From Lumbricus terrestris (taxonomy: Eukaryota; Annelida; Clitellata; Crassiclitellata; Lumbricidae): a stretch of DNA of 64,000 nucleotides. A program made the translations under genes and the position numbers. The stretch lies in assembly GCA_949752735.1 (NCBI GenBank), contig OX457047.1, positions 14,965,674 through 15,029,673 of the forward strand, written 5' to 3'. Positions 1 to 12,500 of the stretch are shown one piece after another (the first letter of the stretch is position 1; each line of letters opens with the position of its first letter). The notes beneath the pieces were generated by a model. The model did no database searches. It had not been told where the DNA came from and worked only from the letters and a program-made list of their open reading frames with translations.

Positions 1-239
1 ATCAACAGCATTACACAAATGATCAAAGGTTTTTACAGGGTTAATCAAAGGCTTTTACATGGTTAATACATATATATAACCACGTCTTACAATCAACTGC
101 TACTAATATGGATCTACAATACATGCGTAATGCAAAATCCCATCATTAAGCAATAACAGATATTAATAAGATTATTTTAACTAAATTGTGATGTAACACC
201 AGTTACGATAATTCAGCATAATCTTTATTATTACATTAC

Positions 240-371
240 CATGAATACGTAGCCGAGGATGACTTTAACGTAATTGAATTGTGAGAAATCTTGAAGCATG
301 TCAGTCAACGACATTGACGAGAATGGATAAATGTTTTCCGATTTAGTGCTGTTTGCAAACTTTTCAACTTC
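240..371 (-). CDS. ptch1: Patched exon 10 (entry into TM2)
   Basis: 44 codons, phase 0 at both ends: [20 protein letters not shown] then [20 protein letters not shown] and YVFM. It matches the PTCH1 stretch with NST, TTTLDDIL and SGYLLM that leads into the second membrane helix and sterol-sensing domain. Acceptor TTTGTGTAG, donor ATG|GTAATG. The next exon is outside the window. Confidence 0.9.
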
Positions 372-514
372 CTACACAAAGTAAATAAACGAGAAACAGT
401 ATAAATCACACATATCAATATCGAGTTCAGAGATAATTGGCTCGTCTCACGCTTTGACTAATATCTGGAGCATGATTTTAAAATGCCGCACATCTGCATA
501 AATATTTGCTTAAA

Positions 515-569
<55 letters not shown>

Positions 570-3500
570 GCCTAACGTGAATATGTATATATATATACAT
601 ATTCACGAGTGTGTAAGCAGCATAACCATTATAAGAAACCATACAGACCTGCTATTGGATGGAGAACTACATCATGATCAACCTATTATAGCATCGAACT
701 TGACATTCAATTAATAAACCAATGTGTTTTGACAATTACCGCATTATGAACGTTTTACCCAAAGAGGATTTCAAGTTCTGTTTTAGTGTATACTTGCAAG
801 TTATGGGAATTTAAAATCGCAAGAGGATATCTTTCTGCACAGTCAAAACACTGTACATCAGTCGAATAATGTGGCAGAGTAGCCAATTTGTTACAGTGCT
901 CTGTACATAACGTAGAAATTATGAGTTTAACCCTTTACCCGTTCATTTTTAAATTCTAAGCCCGTTTTCAGCGGATATTCTCGGGGCAAACGGTAAAAGA
1001 TTAAACCACACTAAGGTGATTACTGTGTAGTAATCACGTGAGCAATTTCCTCAAGCATAATTGCTCATACTAACATATGTTAGAGAGAATTTTTTAACAG
1101 AAAGAAACTGAGAATAGTGTAGCGAACTTTGCTTGTAATAGAGTTCATTAGGTACACTTGCTGCTAAAGGGGTTATTTGGTGCGGTTAAGATTGCCGGTT
1201 AAGAACTTAGCTTGGCCATGTAATTTAACCGGTTGGGATCCCAAGAGTTAACCAGGCAGAATGCATGTAATTGGGCGGTTAAATCTGAGGCAAGTAGAAC
1301 CGGTGTTTGTGTGGGGTTTCAGTCGGTACCGGTTATAACTTAACCGAGGCTAATTGTGTGAGGTATTCCGGTTAAGTATTGGGGAATATTAACCGACGGT
1401 TACCATTGCGGTAATGGGTGGTTTAGATTAGTATGTAACCACTAAGCGGTAAACCGGTTCTGGCCAGATTTATTAACCAGCCGCTAAGTATATAAGGTGG
1501 TAGTTTTAGACGGGAAAAAGGCTCATTCTGAAGAGGCAGCGGGAGCTACGTTTCGTTTGAAGTTGTTTGATCGTTGTTCGAAGCAGTCGTTCTTTAATAC
1601 AGTTTAAACCGTCATCGTGTTGTTTCTTGGGTTGGCGACTACGAAATCTCCTGACAGACCGTAGGAGTGGACCAGCGACATATGTAGCACGGTGGTGTCG
1701 GCATCCTGGTACGAGTCACACCACCGTGCGGAAGATCCCCCCTCCAGGAAGACCGGAAGAGGACGGAAAGGAAGGGAAGGACGGAAAGGTCGAGAAGAGA
1801 GTTTCGCCACAGTGGCACCAGAAGCGGGGTGTGAGATCGCAATCTGAAGATTGCAACCAGAATCAACCGAAGTATCGATGACGACGGACGGAGAAGATAC
1901 CATCGCCTACGGTCACAGGGATGAGGAGAGGAGGAGCAGTTCGTCACCGGGTCCAGAAGAAACGACTACGAGAGAGAGACCCAGTGCGCTCCGTCATCGA
2001 GAGACGACTGACTTCAGGGGAATGAGCCTGTTTTCGAGTGGAGCTGAGCCGGAAGAAGATAACGAACGAGAAAGATACGGCGCCGCTCTGAGGTATCGGA
2101 AATCGCCGATGAAGCCGGGGAAGTTTGACGGCACCGGTTCGTTAGATTCCTTCCTGGCGCAATTTGAAGTCTGCGCAACACACAACGGCTGGACGAACGC
2201 GGACCGAGTGGACTTCCTGCGTTGCGCTTTGGACAAAGCCGCGACACAGTTGTTGTGGGACTTTGGAGCTCGTGAAGACGTTACGTATGGAGAATTGGTC
2301 GGACGTCTTCGACAGCGATATGGAACAGAAGGACAGGCTGAGACGTTCAGAACTCAGCTTTACTACCGGCGTCAACGGGCGGATGAGACGCTCAGCACAC
2401 TTCTTCACGACATAAGAAGGTTGGTGGTGCTGGCCTACCCCGTCCCAACGAACGAGACGACCGAGATTGTGGCACGAGACGCCTTTCTAGAAGCGATGAG
2501 AGATCGAGAACTGTCATTGAAGGTCCGTGAACGTGAACCTAAGACATTGGATGAAGCGTATCGGACAGCTCTACGTCTCGAAGCCTACCAGCGTACAATG
2601 GAAACGGAGGATCGACGGAGACCGCCGAATCGGGTTCGAGGAGCTATGGAGAATGAAACCGGCAGTCAACTGCAACAGCAACTCGACAGTTTCCTGAAGT
2701 CTCAACGTGAGGAACAGAGGAGGTGGCAACAAGAAATGGAAGAGCGGATGGAGAGACACTTCGGAGAAAGACGCGACACTGCACCAAGACGTAATCCGCC
2801 GGAACACGAAGAGCGTCGCAACACCAGAGAACAGAGACCGATCCTGACCTGCTTTGGGTGTGGTCGAGCTGGACACATGGCTCGAAATTGTCGACAGAAT
2901 CGCCAGCATCAGAATCGTCGGAATGACGCGGCTGCGGAAGAGAACGGAGGAACCACAAGAGATGTAAATGTCTCCGTCAACCACACTACTCGACCACGAG
3001 TGTCGAACCCAGCCAGCAACAACGCCATCTTCGTACGAGGAACGATCGCCGGGAAAAGTCAGCTATGTCTCATTGATACAGGATCGGAGGTGAGCTTGGT
3101 GCCATTCTCTGTTGTTGAGGGTTCCGACATTCAGCAGTGCAATAGGGTGTTGATGGCCGCTAATGGGACCGAGATTAGGGTCTTGGGTGAGATTACAATC
3201 CCTATTAAAGTATGGCGGGGGTTTGCCATCTCCACTACCTTTTTGGTTTCGGACCAAATAGCTGAGCCAATGTTAGGGATGGATTGGCTTAGGCAGCATC
3301 GGTGCCGTTTAAGTTTTGGCACGGGAGCATTGTTTGTGGGACGCAGAAGGATCCCACTAGTTAAAGGCAATGGGTCCACGTGGTGCAGACGCATAGTAGT
3401 GGCTAAGGAAGTAAGTGTGCAGCCTAAATGTCAGTATGACATTGGGGCGAGACAATTGTTCGATGATTTGTCCACGAAGGCTTCGGCGTGGATGACCGAA

Positions 3501-6500
3501 ACGAGAGAGCTACAGCCAGGGTTGCATGTAGCGCGGGTTCTAGTAGGAGATGACACTAATTCTACTAAGGTGCGAGTTATTAATTTAACTGAGCGAGTTG
3601 TCAAGTTAGAAAAAGACCAGTTGTTGGGAGAACTGCATCCAGTGCAAGTGAACTTAGGTGAAACGGAGAAATTGGTTGCAAATGAGGAGCTAGTGGATAA
3701 GAGTGTGGAAGAGATGATGAATGGTATTTCAGAAGTACCAATTGAGATAAAAGACCGGCTGCAAGGTCTTTTGAAGGAATATCAGGATGTGCTGTCGCTG
3801 GATGAAAGTGATTTGGGAAAGACAACGCTAGATCTGCATAGAATTGATACTGGAGATGCAGCTGCAGTGAGTCTACCTTTGAGAAGACAGCCTCCTCCCT
3901 ACCGTGTGGAGATAGACAAACGAGTTGAGAAGATGGTTAGTGAAGAGATAGTGGAAGCGACATCCAGCGAGTGGGAATCCAGTATGGTGCATAGACCAGG
4001 TCGGAAGCAGGGGAACGCGGACGCATTGTCACGGAAGCCGCGTCGGCAACGTGGGAGTACGGATGGTAAGATGATCGTAGAGACTACCCGAGAAGTCGAG
4101 GTTAATACCGAAGCACCTGATACTATTGTAGTAACTCAGCGGGAAGATCCCGATCTGATGTTGGTGAGACGCTGGATGGAAGAAGAAGGAGTGATGCCTG
4201 AGATAGAAGAAGTGCTACAAGAAAGCGCTGCAGGCGAGGTGTACTGGCATCAGCGAGACAGCTTATGCATCAAAGAAGGAGTGTTATACCGGGATCGGTC
4301 CGATGGGGCCCGCAAGCTGTTAGAGATAGATAAGGTCAGTGGGAACGGCCCTATAGAAAGGTTTCATAGGACCCTTAACGCTATGTTAGCTAAGGTGATT
4401 AGCGGCCATCAGAGGGACTGGGACGAGTTCCTTTCGCACGATATGGCAACCTTGAAAGCGTACGTGTCAACGGAGGAAGATGGCGAACAGGAAAAACCTC
4501 CGCCGACATCACTGGCTGGAGAGGAGGAACAGGAGATGCCATGTGGGGATGGGAGATCGCGTCGGTCCACGAAGAGACCGGTGCGTTATTCCCATTAGAA
4601 CCATGGACGAGGTGGACGAACGTAGCCGGCAAGATTCAAGAAGAAATCTTGGCCGATGCTACGGAGGAATCGTGGAAAAGTTAACCGGAAAGATTCAAGA
4701 AGAAATCTTGGCCGATGCTACGGAGGAATCGTGGAAAAGTTAACCGGAAAGATTCAAGAAGAAATCTTGGCCGATGCTACGGATGAAGTGGGTAAAAGTT
4801 AACCGGAAAGATTCAAGAAGAAATCTTGGCCGATGCTACGGAGGAATCGTAGAAAAGTTAACCGGTAAAGATTCAAGAAGAAATCTTGGCCGATGCTATG
4901 AACGGTTGCTAGAAAAGTTAACCGGTAAAGATTCAAGGAGAATTCTTAGTCGATGCCATGAACAGCTCGTACAGAACTTAACCGTTGAGTAGTTGCGGCA
5001 ACGCAATAATTGATGACGTCACGGAGCAGAACCGGTTAACGTATGCGAACAACGGAAGGATTCGAATTCAGTCGAAAACAGAACGGAGGAGAGTGCAGTC
5101 GTTAAATCGCAAGGCATCATTACGAAGCGGAGAAATGGACCACAGGAGATGGTTGTGCGATATTTGTGGGGCTGAGACCGCCACTCGAGGATCACTGCAA
5201 CGTCATGTTGGGCGGCGACACCAATTAAACGTGCGACGTGTGACGGAGCGAGTGACCGTTATGACGAGAGAAGTCGTCCGAGTGACAGCAAGTACGGCAT
5301 CAGAAGAGAGAAGCGAGCGACCAGCCGTCACCGCGGAAGTAAAGTCGGAGGCGGGGTTTGGCGGATCAGCTCGTCCAGTCGAGGAACCGCCTACCATGAT
5401 CCCTCGTCACCTAGTCAGAATACCTGACGCTCACGCTGTCGGAGGAACCGCCAGCTACGGAATCGCTGGGGGTGTCGACCCTTTCTGGCCGCCACCAGTC
5501 CAGATTGAGGAGGCTGACTTTCCGTTCCAGCCGGATGAGACATTAGTCGACCTGATGATCTGGACGGAAGCGGTGCGCCAAAACCTACCTGACGAGAGAG
5601 TCGACGAGGAGGCCATCGCCAACGTGGTATTCGCCTCCCGTTCTCTTCAGTTCCCCCTCGAATGGGAGGAATTCTGTCTGCGTATATGGACACAGTGGCC
5701 CATGACGTCTGAAGCGGTACTGCGAGGAGTTTTCAGAGGATTCATGCGACGTATAATGGACAACGAGGATCCTTTCCTTTTGGCGCCATTGTTTCTGGAC
5801 GACTTCTGAACACACGAAGCAGAAAGCAAGTAGCCTGCCGTTCTTTATTTTGAAGAAGTTCCGAATTTATGTTTCAAGTTAATGATAATTGTACAGTGGG
5901 TGACAACCTACAGTTAACGATGCTGTTAGGAATAATAAGTTGTAGCGAATGACTTTTGACGGATAGTCACTAGGGATTTTAGTTTCAATGAACCGGTTGA
6001 TAAGTCGTTTGATGGACTTTCTTCTAACAGAGGATTCTTTTGTTTGAGTGCACAGTGATGCATTGCGAGATAAACCGTTAGCTAAGCAGTTTCGTTAATA
6101 GTCATTGACCGTTTTACTGTATGAGTAGTTTTTGATGAATAACTGTCACGGACAGTTTCTTTGATGAACAGCTTTCGTAGCTTAGTTTTGATAATTAGTT
6201 TTGATTGACATGTTGAGAACAATGAATAGCTTTTGATGAATAGCTATTGTTAAGTTGAATCATGTAATGGACGTTTGCCAACGAATTGTATTTAGCTAGT
6301 GCATCGCTAGATAAATCGTTGATGAGTAGTTATACTGAGTAGTTTAATGAGTGGATTTAATTAACAGTGCTACCACTGATGAACAGTTTTAGTTGCCAGT
6401 GATGATGAACAATGTTGCTACCACTGATGAACAGTTTTAGTTGCCAGTGATGATGAACAGTTAGGCCATTGATGGACAATTTTAGTAGTGTGATTGTCGC

Positions 6501-9500
6501 TAGTATGGTAGGCTTTAACTAGTATTGTTAGCTTTCAGCGATTGTTCGAATAAGTCCGAAGGGGGCTTCGGAGCAGTAGTGGGAGGGGGGTGTAGCGAAC
6601 TTTGCTTGTAATAGAGTTCATTAGGTACACTTGCTGCTAAAGGGGTTATTTGGTGCGGTTAAGATTGCCGGTTAAGAACTTAGCTTGGCCATGTAATTTA
6701 ACCGGTTGGGATCCCAAGAGTTAACCAGGCAGAATGCATGTAATTGGGCGGTTAAATCTGAGGCAAGTAGAACCGGTGTTTGTGTGGGGTTTCAGTCGGT
6801 ACCGGTTATAACTTAACCGAGGCTAATTGTGTGAGGTATTCCGGTTAAGTATTGGGGAATATTAACCGACGGTTACCATTGCGGTAATGGGTGGTTTAGA
6901 TTAGTATGTAACCACTAAGCGGTAAACCGGTTCTGGCCAGATTTATTAACCAGCCGCTAAGTATATAAGGTGGTAGTTTTAGACGGGAAAAAGGCTCATT
7001 CTGAAGAGGCAGCGGGAGCTACGTTTCGTTTGAAGTTGTTTGATCGTTGTTCGAAGCAGTCGTTCTTTAATACAGTTTAAACCGTCATCGTGTTGTTTCT
7101 TGGGTTGGCGACTACGAAATCTCCTGACAGACCGTAGGAGTGGACCAGCGACATATGTAGCACGGTGGTGTCGGCATCCTGGTACGAGTCACACCACCGT
7201 GCGGAAGATCCCCCCTCCAGGAAGACCGGAAGAGGACGGAAAGGAAGGGAAGGACGGAAAGGTCGAGAAGAGAGTTTCGCCACAATAGATACTTACGATT
7301 GTAAATAGTCGCTGCCAGCTTTCTAAGACGAGCCTTGCTTTGTCGATGGTCCAGTCAATGCGCACCATCTTGTTCGTTTCACGGTGAAATTCGTAGAGAT
7401 CTCTCGCTCCCATCAACTGCACGATTGTCTGCAGTGCCTCAGCCCTGCCCACCCACCCCAAAACAGCATGTAATCATCCAGCTATTGTGAACAATCATCT
7501 GTTTTGATCTATCTAATTAACGTGCTAATTGACCATGCCTATCATTTGCCTCATCTTAGCATTCGCTGGCTTTCAACTCAATTGGCTTATAAAATGGCTA
7601 ATTCTAACACTTCAGAACACAGATCAAAGTCCACTTTAACTTTCAAACTCTTATGTTATAGCATAAGTAATTACATGTAAATAGTTATTATCAAAATAAA
7701 TCTGAAATTCCTGCCAGATAGCTTTAATCATAAAACATCCTGCATTCTCTTTTAACAAGAAATGTCTAAATCAGTATTTATAATCCAAATCAAAACATGT
7801 GGTATTAGTCAAAAAGTCTTCCCATCAAAAACCAAAAACCATCTGACACTTTCTGATGCCCCTAACGGTACAGCCAACTTTTGCTAGAATCATGTGCATT
7901 GTGTACCCCCCTGCATTTCCCCCTGCACAGAGAACCATCAGCTAATCAGATAAACTCCCAAGACATGGATCATAGGCTCCACTAGTGGGGCCGCTGTTCA
8001 CTGATAAGGGAAAAGAAACAAGGAAATAGACATATAGCAAATTCCATTTGTAGCCAACACCAGATTTTTAGACTTCCTGGCTACAAAGTCTCCACAAAAA
8101 GGAAACTTACTAGGTCTAGGTCTGCAGCATGTAGCTTTCACAAACAAACACAAACTCTTCCACCGTACAGTATACTTTAGGTACAGTGGGTCCAGGTCAG
8201 AGCACTCTAAGACATTTCAGCTCAAATTCCGGTAGAGTGAAAGTAAATCGTAAAAATATGCTGCTACACCGTTCTGATATTTTATTATATGCTGGCAAAT
8301 GCCGTTGGCTACAGAACTATTCAAGCAGCAACTACTCAATTCACATATCTATGGTATATAAATATATAGATAGTGCAGAAAAACAATCTGACTAAAGTGC
8401 TGGCTTCTCATTTATTGATGACACTAAGGTATTATAAAAACACTGCTCTGATCTTGGATACCACCTATCATAAATCCTAATTCTTTGAATTTGCTTGCAC
8501 CCAATACCAACCATGCATAGATGATTTTTTCCAACAGTCTAACATAACCAATTGATTTTCTAACAATCAGGTCAAGTGCCATGCATGGGTGTTCGCATAA
8601 ATGTCTGCCCGCGATTTCTAAGCTGACTAAAGCCTGTGTCCAACACCTTTTAAGGAACTCTCAAAATGTGAGGTCTTCCCAAGAGTTCCAACTATTACCA
8701 CATGATCAGCATAATTGCCCTCCTCACCTGATGATGTGTCCTGATTTGTTCCTCTTCACTCCTCCCACAATCAAATCATTTTCCCACTTCATCAGCTTCG
8801 TAGCGAATCCCGCACAACCTTTCGTCAGTTCAGCACCTATGTCAGGAGGCTTAACACAATTAAATACCTATCATCACCACAGGAAAGCAGATGCCACATG
8901 TAAATATGAAATACCTTGTTCATCTGGCAATATTCAACATCTTACGTTAAACACATATCACATGTCATTTGTGATATAAGCTTTACAAACAGCACAACTT
9001 GCCATTTCAACCTGTTCAAAGTTTTCCATGCGACATCTTCAGGTCTCAGACTTCTAAAGTGACCTCACAAAAGAAGTCCTAAACAAGTCATGAAAAGCGT
9101 TGATCCATTACTTCACATTATCCTTTCCAGCCCAAAATGATCTTGAAGTATTCGGTTTATTCCTTTTACACATATATGTCAAAAACTTTGACTGATATTA
9201 GCAATTTGTACCACGGGCAGTTTCAAAAGATCACAGTGACTTTAGATCAAAGCTCCTGAACCAAAATATGCCATAGCACAGGTGTCAACATTTCAATTGC
9301 AAATTACAGTATGAAACATGTATAATGAAGGCCTTCATAAGTTGACAAGAACTTTTAAAATGTAACAGCATCAAAGCATCAAATGTCATTACTTGTTTGC
9401 TGGAATAGTTTGGTGCAGAGATGGGACAATCAGGGTCATCTGGGTTCAAGCAGGCCTTGCTCATGTATCCAGTGGTTATACCGGCCTACAATTGAACAAC

Positions 9501-12500
9501 ATACATACATCACTGATTCACTATCACAGAACAAATTACGAGTTTAGAATGTCCGGATGAGTACAATATAATAAGCCTAATGTGAAATCAATCACCATAA
9601 AGCATTTAATCGATTAAAGATATGTAAAAGAGTGGTTTGAGTAAAACTAAGCCAAGTTATCTGATCGCATTCATCATGAATTTCATGACTTGTGCAAACC
9701 CCATTCGTAATCATAATCTCGAGACTTCTACAACGCCCACAAAAGCCAAGTCGCAGGAACTAGTTTATTCTGAGGCACTTAATCAAAACAAAATCGATAG
9801 GCAGTGGGTCAAGTCCGGAGAGTCAGGCAGGCAGATAGATGGACGGCTAACGTGGGTGATGTTTAGAGTTGAAATGACGAGGGATGGGAGAAGAAGAGAA
9901 AGAATCAGGATAGGATTTGTGAAAGAGTCATTCAATGTTGTACAAAAGCTACGGCCAAAGAAGAACTCATGCTACGAAACAGCGGATGGAGAATGGATTT
10001 TAAATTGCTTAGAATAGTGGCAAAACCAGATGCCAAATACTAGGAATAGATCACGATAAAACAATGCGATCACTAGGTATTCATACAACTCTGTTAGACA
10101 AGGTCATTCAACCAAACACCATTGTCTTGAATATGTAGAGAAAATGCCAGCTGACGAAATAGAAAACAGTGCTTACATGCAAGACTTAAAAGGAAGCAAT
10201 AAAGGTAGACCAAGACAACACTGGTAAGTCAATAAACATCACGTGGACTAACACTAAGAGAAGCAATGGAATTGACTAACGACAAGAGAGATCATTTACT
10301 GGTACCCATCCCAGTTAAATGGCTGGCAACAGAAGCTGACGATGACAATGAGTCAATGATGATGATGATGATGATGATGATGAATGTAGCAGTGAATTAG
10401 AAACAAAGATCTCGTGAGTCATAACTAAAAACAAGAGGCTAAAATTCACGCAAAGGAAGATCAAAGACCAATGATAGAATATATCAATCAATTAGTTAGT
10501 CAATAAATTTAAAAAAACATGGCCCATAGAGCGGCAGAAACTGCGAGCTTCATAGATGCGTTAATCGAGGTTAAATCTTCACCCTGTTCATCATGATTCT
10601 GATCTGCTCGATCTGCCGACCAAGCGATGGATACGTTCCGATAGCAGCCAAGATGTCCTGAGGATTAAGATTGCTCCACTTCACCATCTGTGAAAATCCT
10701 CTGCAACAGACAGAACCAAACTAGATGTAATGTAATGACTACAATTTCTATGGCGTCGTAACACAGCACACGCCTTGTTACAAGGGCGTTTCAACAAACA
10801 TAAGCACACAAAGAGTCAGAGACAAGGGACGGACTATGACAGAGGCAGCCACATACGGCGCCAACCAGACGAAAACAATAGAAATATTGATAGAAACACA
10901 AAATATTCCAATATAATCTTACCAAGCACAGCCATAAACATAAACTGAGACGGGAATCAAAAGAGCGACTGTGTATTATTTGCTCCATCTGGAAGATTTT
11001 TTTGGTGCAGTGGGTATGTTTGTCGCCCTGCAGCCGAAGGGTTGCAGGTTCGAATCCAGCTCAAGTCGCCATGCAGGGACCTTGGGAAAGTCCTTCACTT
11101 GCAATAGCTCAGCGCTTCGGCGTGAGGCTCCAAAGAAGTCTCCGTGCTGTAGTCAGGAGCGCCTCTTAGTAGAGCTTGAAGGGGCACTATAACAAGTGCA
11201 CATACAAACTAGGGAATGTAATCCCGGGATCCCGAATACCGGGATCCCGGGAATCCCGGACATTTTACAATCCCGTAATCCCGGGATTGACAAACATGGA
11301 ATCCCGTTTTTCGGGATTACCGAAAATTCGGATTTTTTATTAAATTACTTGACCAATTTTGCAACAATTCCTTGGTCAATAGAAGCCAAAACGACAGATA
11401 AGCACACGCCCAAATGAAGGTAAGCTGGCGACCAGCAGAAAACCCAGAGGGGCGACTGGAGGTAGGCGTTTCTCAGTGATCAGGCATGGGATTTAGCTTT
11501 CCTGCCTCCCATTCCTTGCTTGGTTCATGTATACGGACTATAGACTCCTCCATAAGTATGACCCACACACCATTCAGTTGACTGATAGAACATAAACAGA
11601 TGTCAGATGCCAGCAGTGCTGGCCGACTAGGCACCCAGCGCCCAACTCCGATTCACTCGTGTTGATGACACCCCTCACCCCAAAATTGCGCCTGAACTTG
11701 ACAGCATGCAAACGGGCTGTTGCTGCCTTAATATCAGATGACTCACTGGTTAATCTTGGCTAGGCGCTGTGATCAGTCGGTGCATTGGTCACCTCGTATC
11801 GTCTGACCTAATTCCGGGTCGTCGTATGCAGAGGGCAATTACCCTATTCAGAGAGATCGCAACTTAAGCCCAGTTAAAGACCGGGGAATCTGAAATGAGC
11901 TAAACTCACGGCAATCTAAGTCAAAAGAGAGACACGAGAGGGCAGGCTAGGGCGGGAGAGGAGAGGGGTCTAACTTGTTTGTTTAGTGGGGATCGACTTT
12001 GAACTGCCTAGAAAAGATTACTTTAATTTCATCTCTCGTGTACTTTTTAAGACTGTTCGCAGTGTAAACTCTATTAACTAGAAATTAATCTATCTTTCGC
12101 TTGCTGCCAGCCTGAATTCTGCGGACAATCGTTACTTTAGCCTATTTACTTCTTTAAAATACTTTTGTTTTTGTTTCATGTAATAAGTTGCGGTGTGTCA
12201 ACTTAGTTTTTCTTGAATAAACGAAGTATATATATCGAAGCCACTGATTGTAGGCCTATCACTATCAAGTTTCAAACAAACCCTACTGCTGCCAGGGACC
12301 ACTGACTAAAGCCCTTGCCGTGAGTCATAATTGATCGGGGTTGAAGTACTTGAAGCAAAGAGAAAGCTTTACTGTATTTGGCCTACTACTATACTACGTA
12401 TAGGAATTTTTTAATTGCCATTATAAGCCAAACCCGGGATCCCGGTATCCCGGGATTGACTTATTTATAATCCCGGAATCCCGGGATTGAGCAAGTGCCC

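Larger units (their letters stand above)
1118..7284 (+). mobile_element. Ty3/gypsy-like LTR retrotransposon, internally deleted
   Basis: A 6167-bp element with two 694-bp LTRs (TG...CA). It has a primer-binding site just inside the 5' LTR, a purine tract before the 3' LTR and target duplication ATAG at 1114-1117 and 7285-7288 (5 bp if the shared A is counted). It contains a 915-codon Gag-protease ORF fused in frame to Pol remnants, a 59-bp tandem array, and a second ORF with a C2H2 finger. RT, RNase H and most of integrase are absent, so it must be mobilised in trans. I saw no difference between the LTRs, which implies very recent insertion. It lies antisense within Patched. Confidence 0.93.
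372..7296 (-). other. Patched intron 9, expanded by an LTR element
   Basis: Of the 6.9 kb, about 6.2 kb is the LTR element at 1118-7284. The remaining ~0.75 kb is AT-rich and holds a (TA)n run and an adjacent perfect palindrome. Confidence 0.85.

Noticed and set aside
1604..1947. ORFs of ~100 codons over the 5' LTR
   Set aside because: Overlap LTR and leader, shared in part with the 3' LTR, no conserved features.
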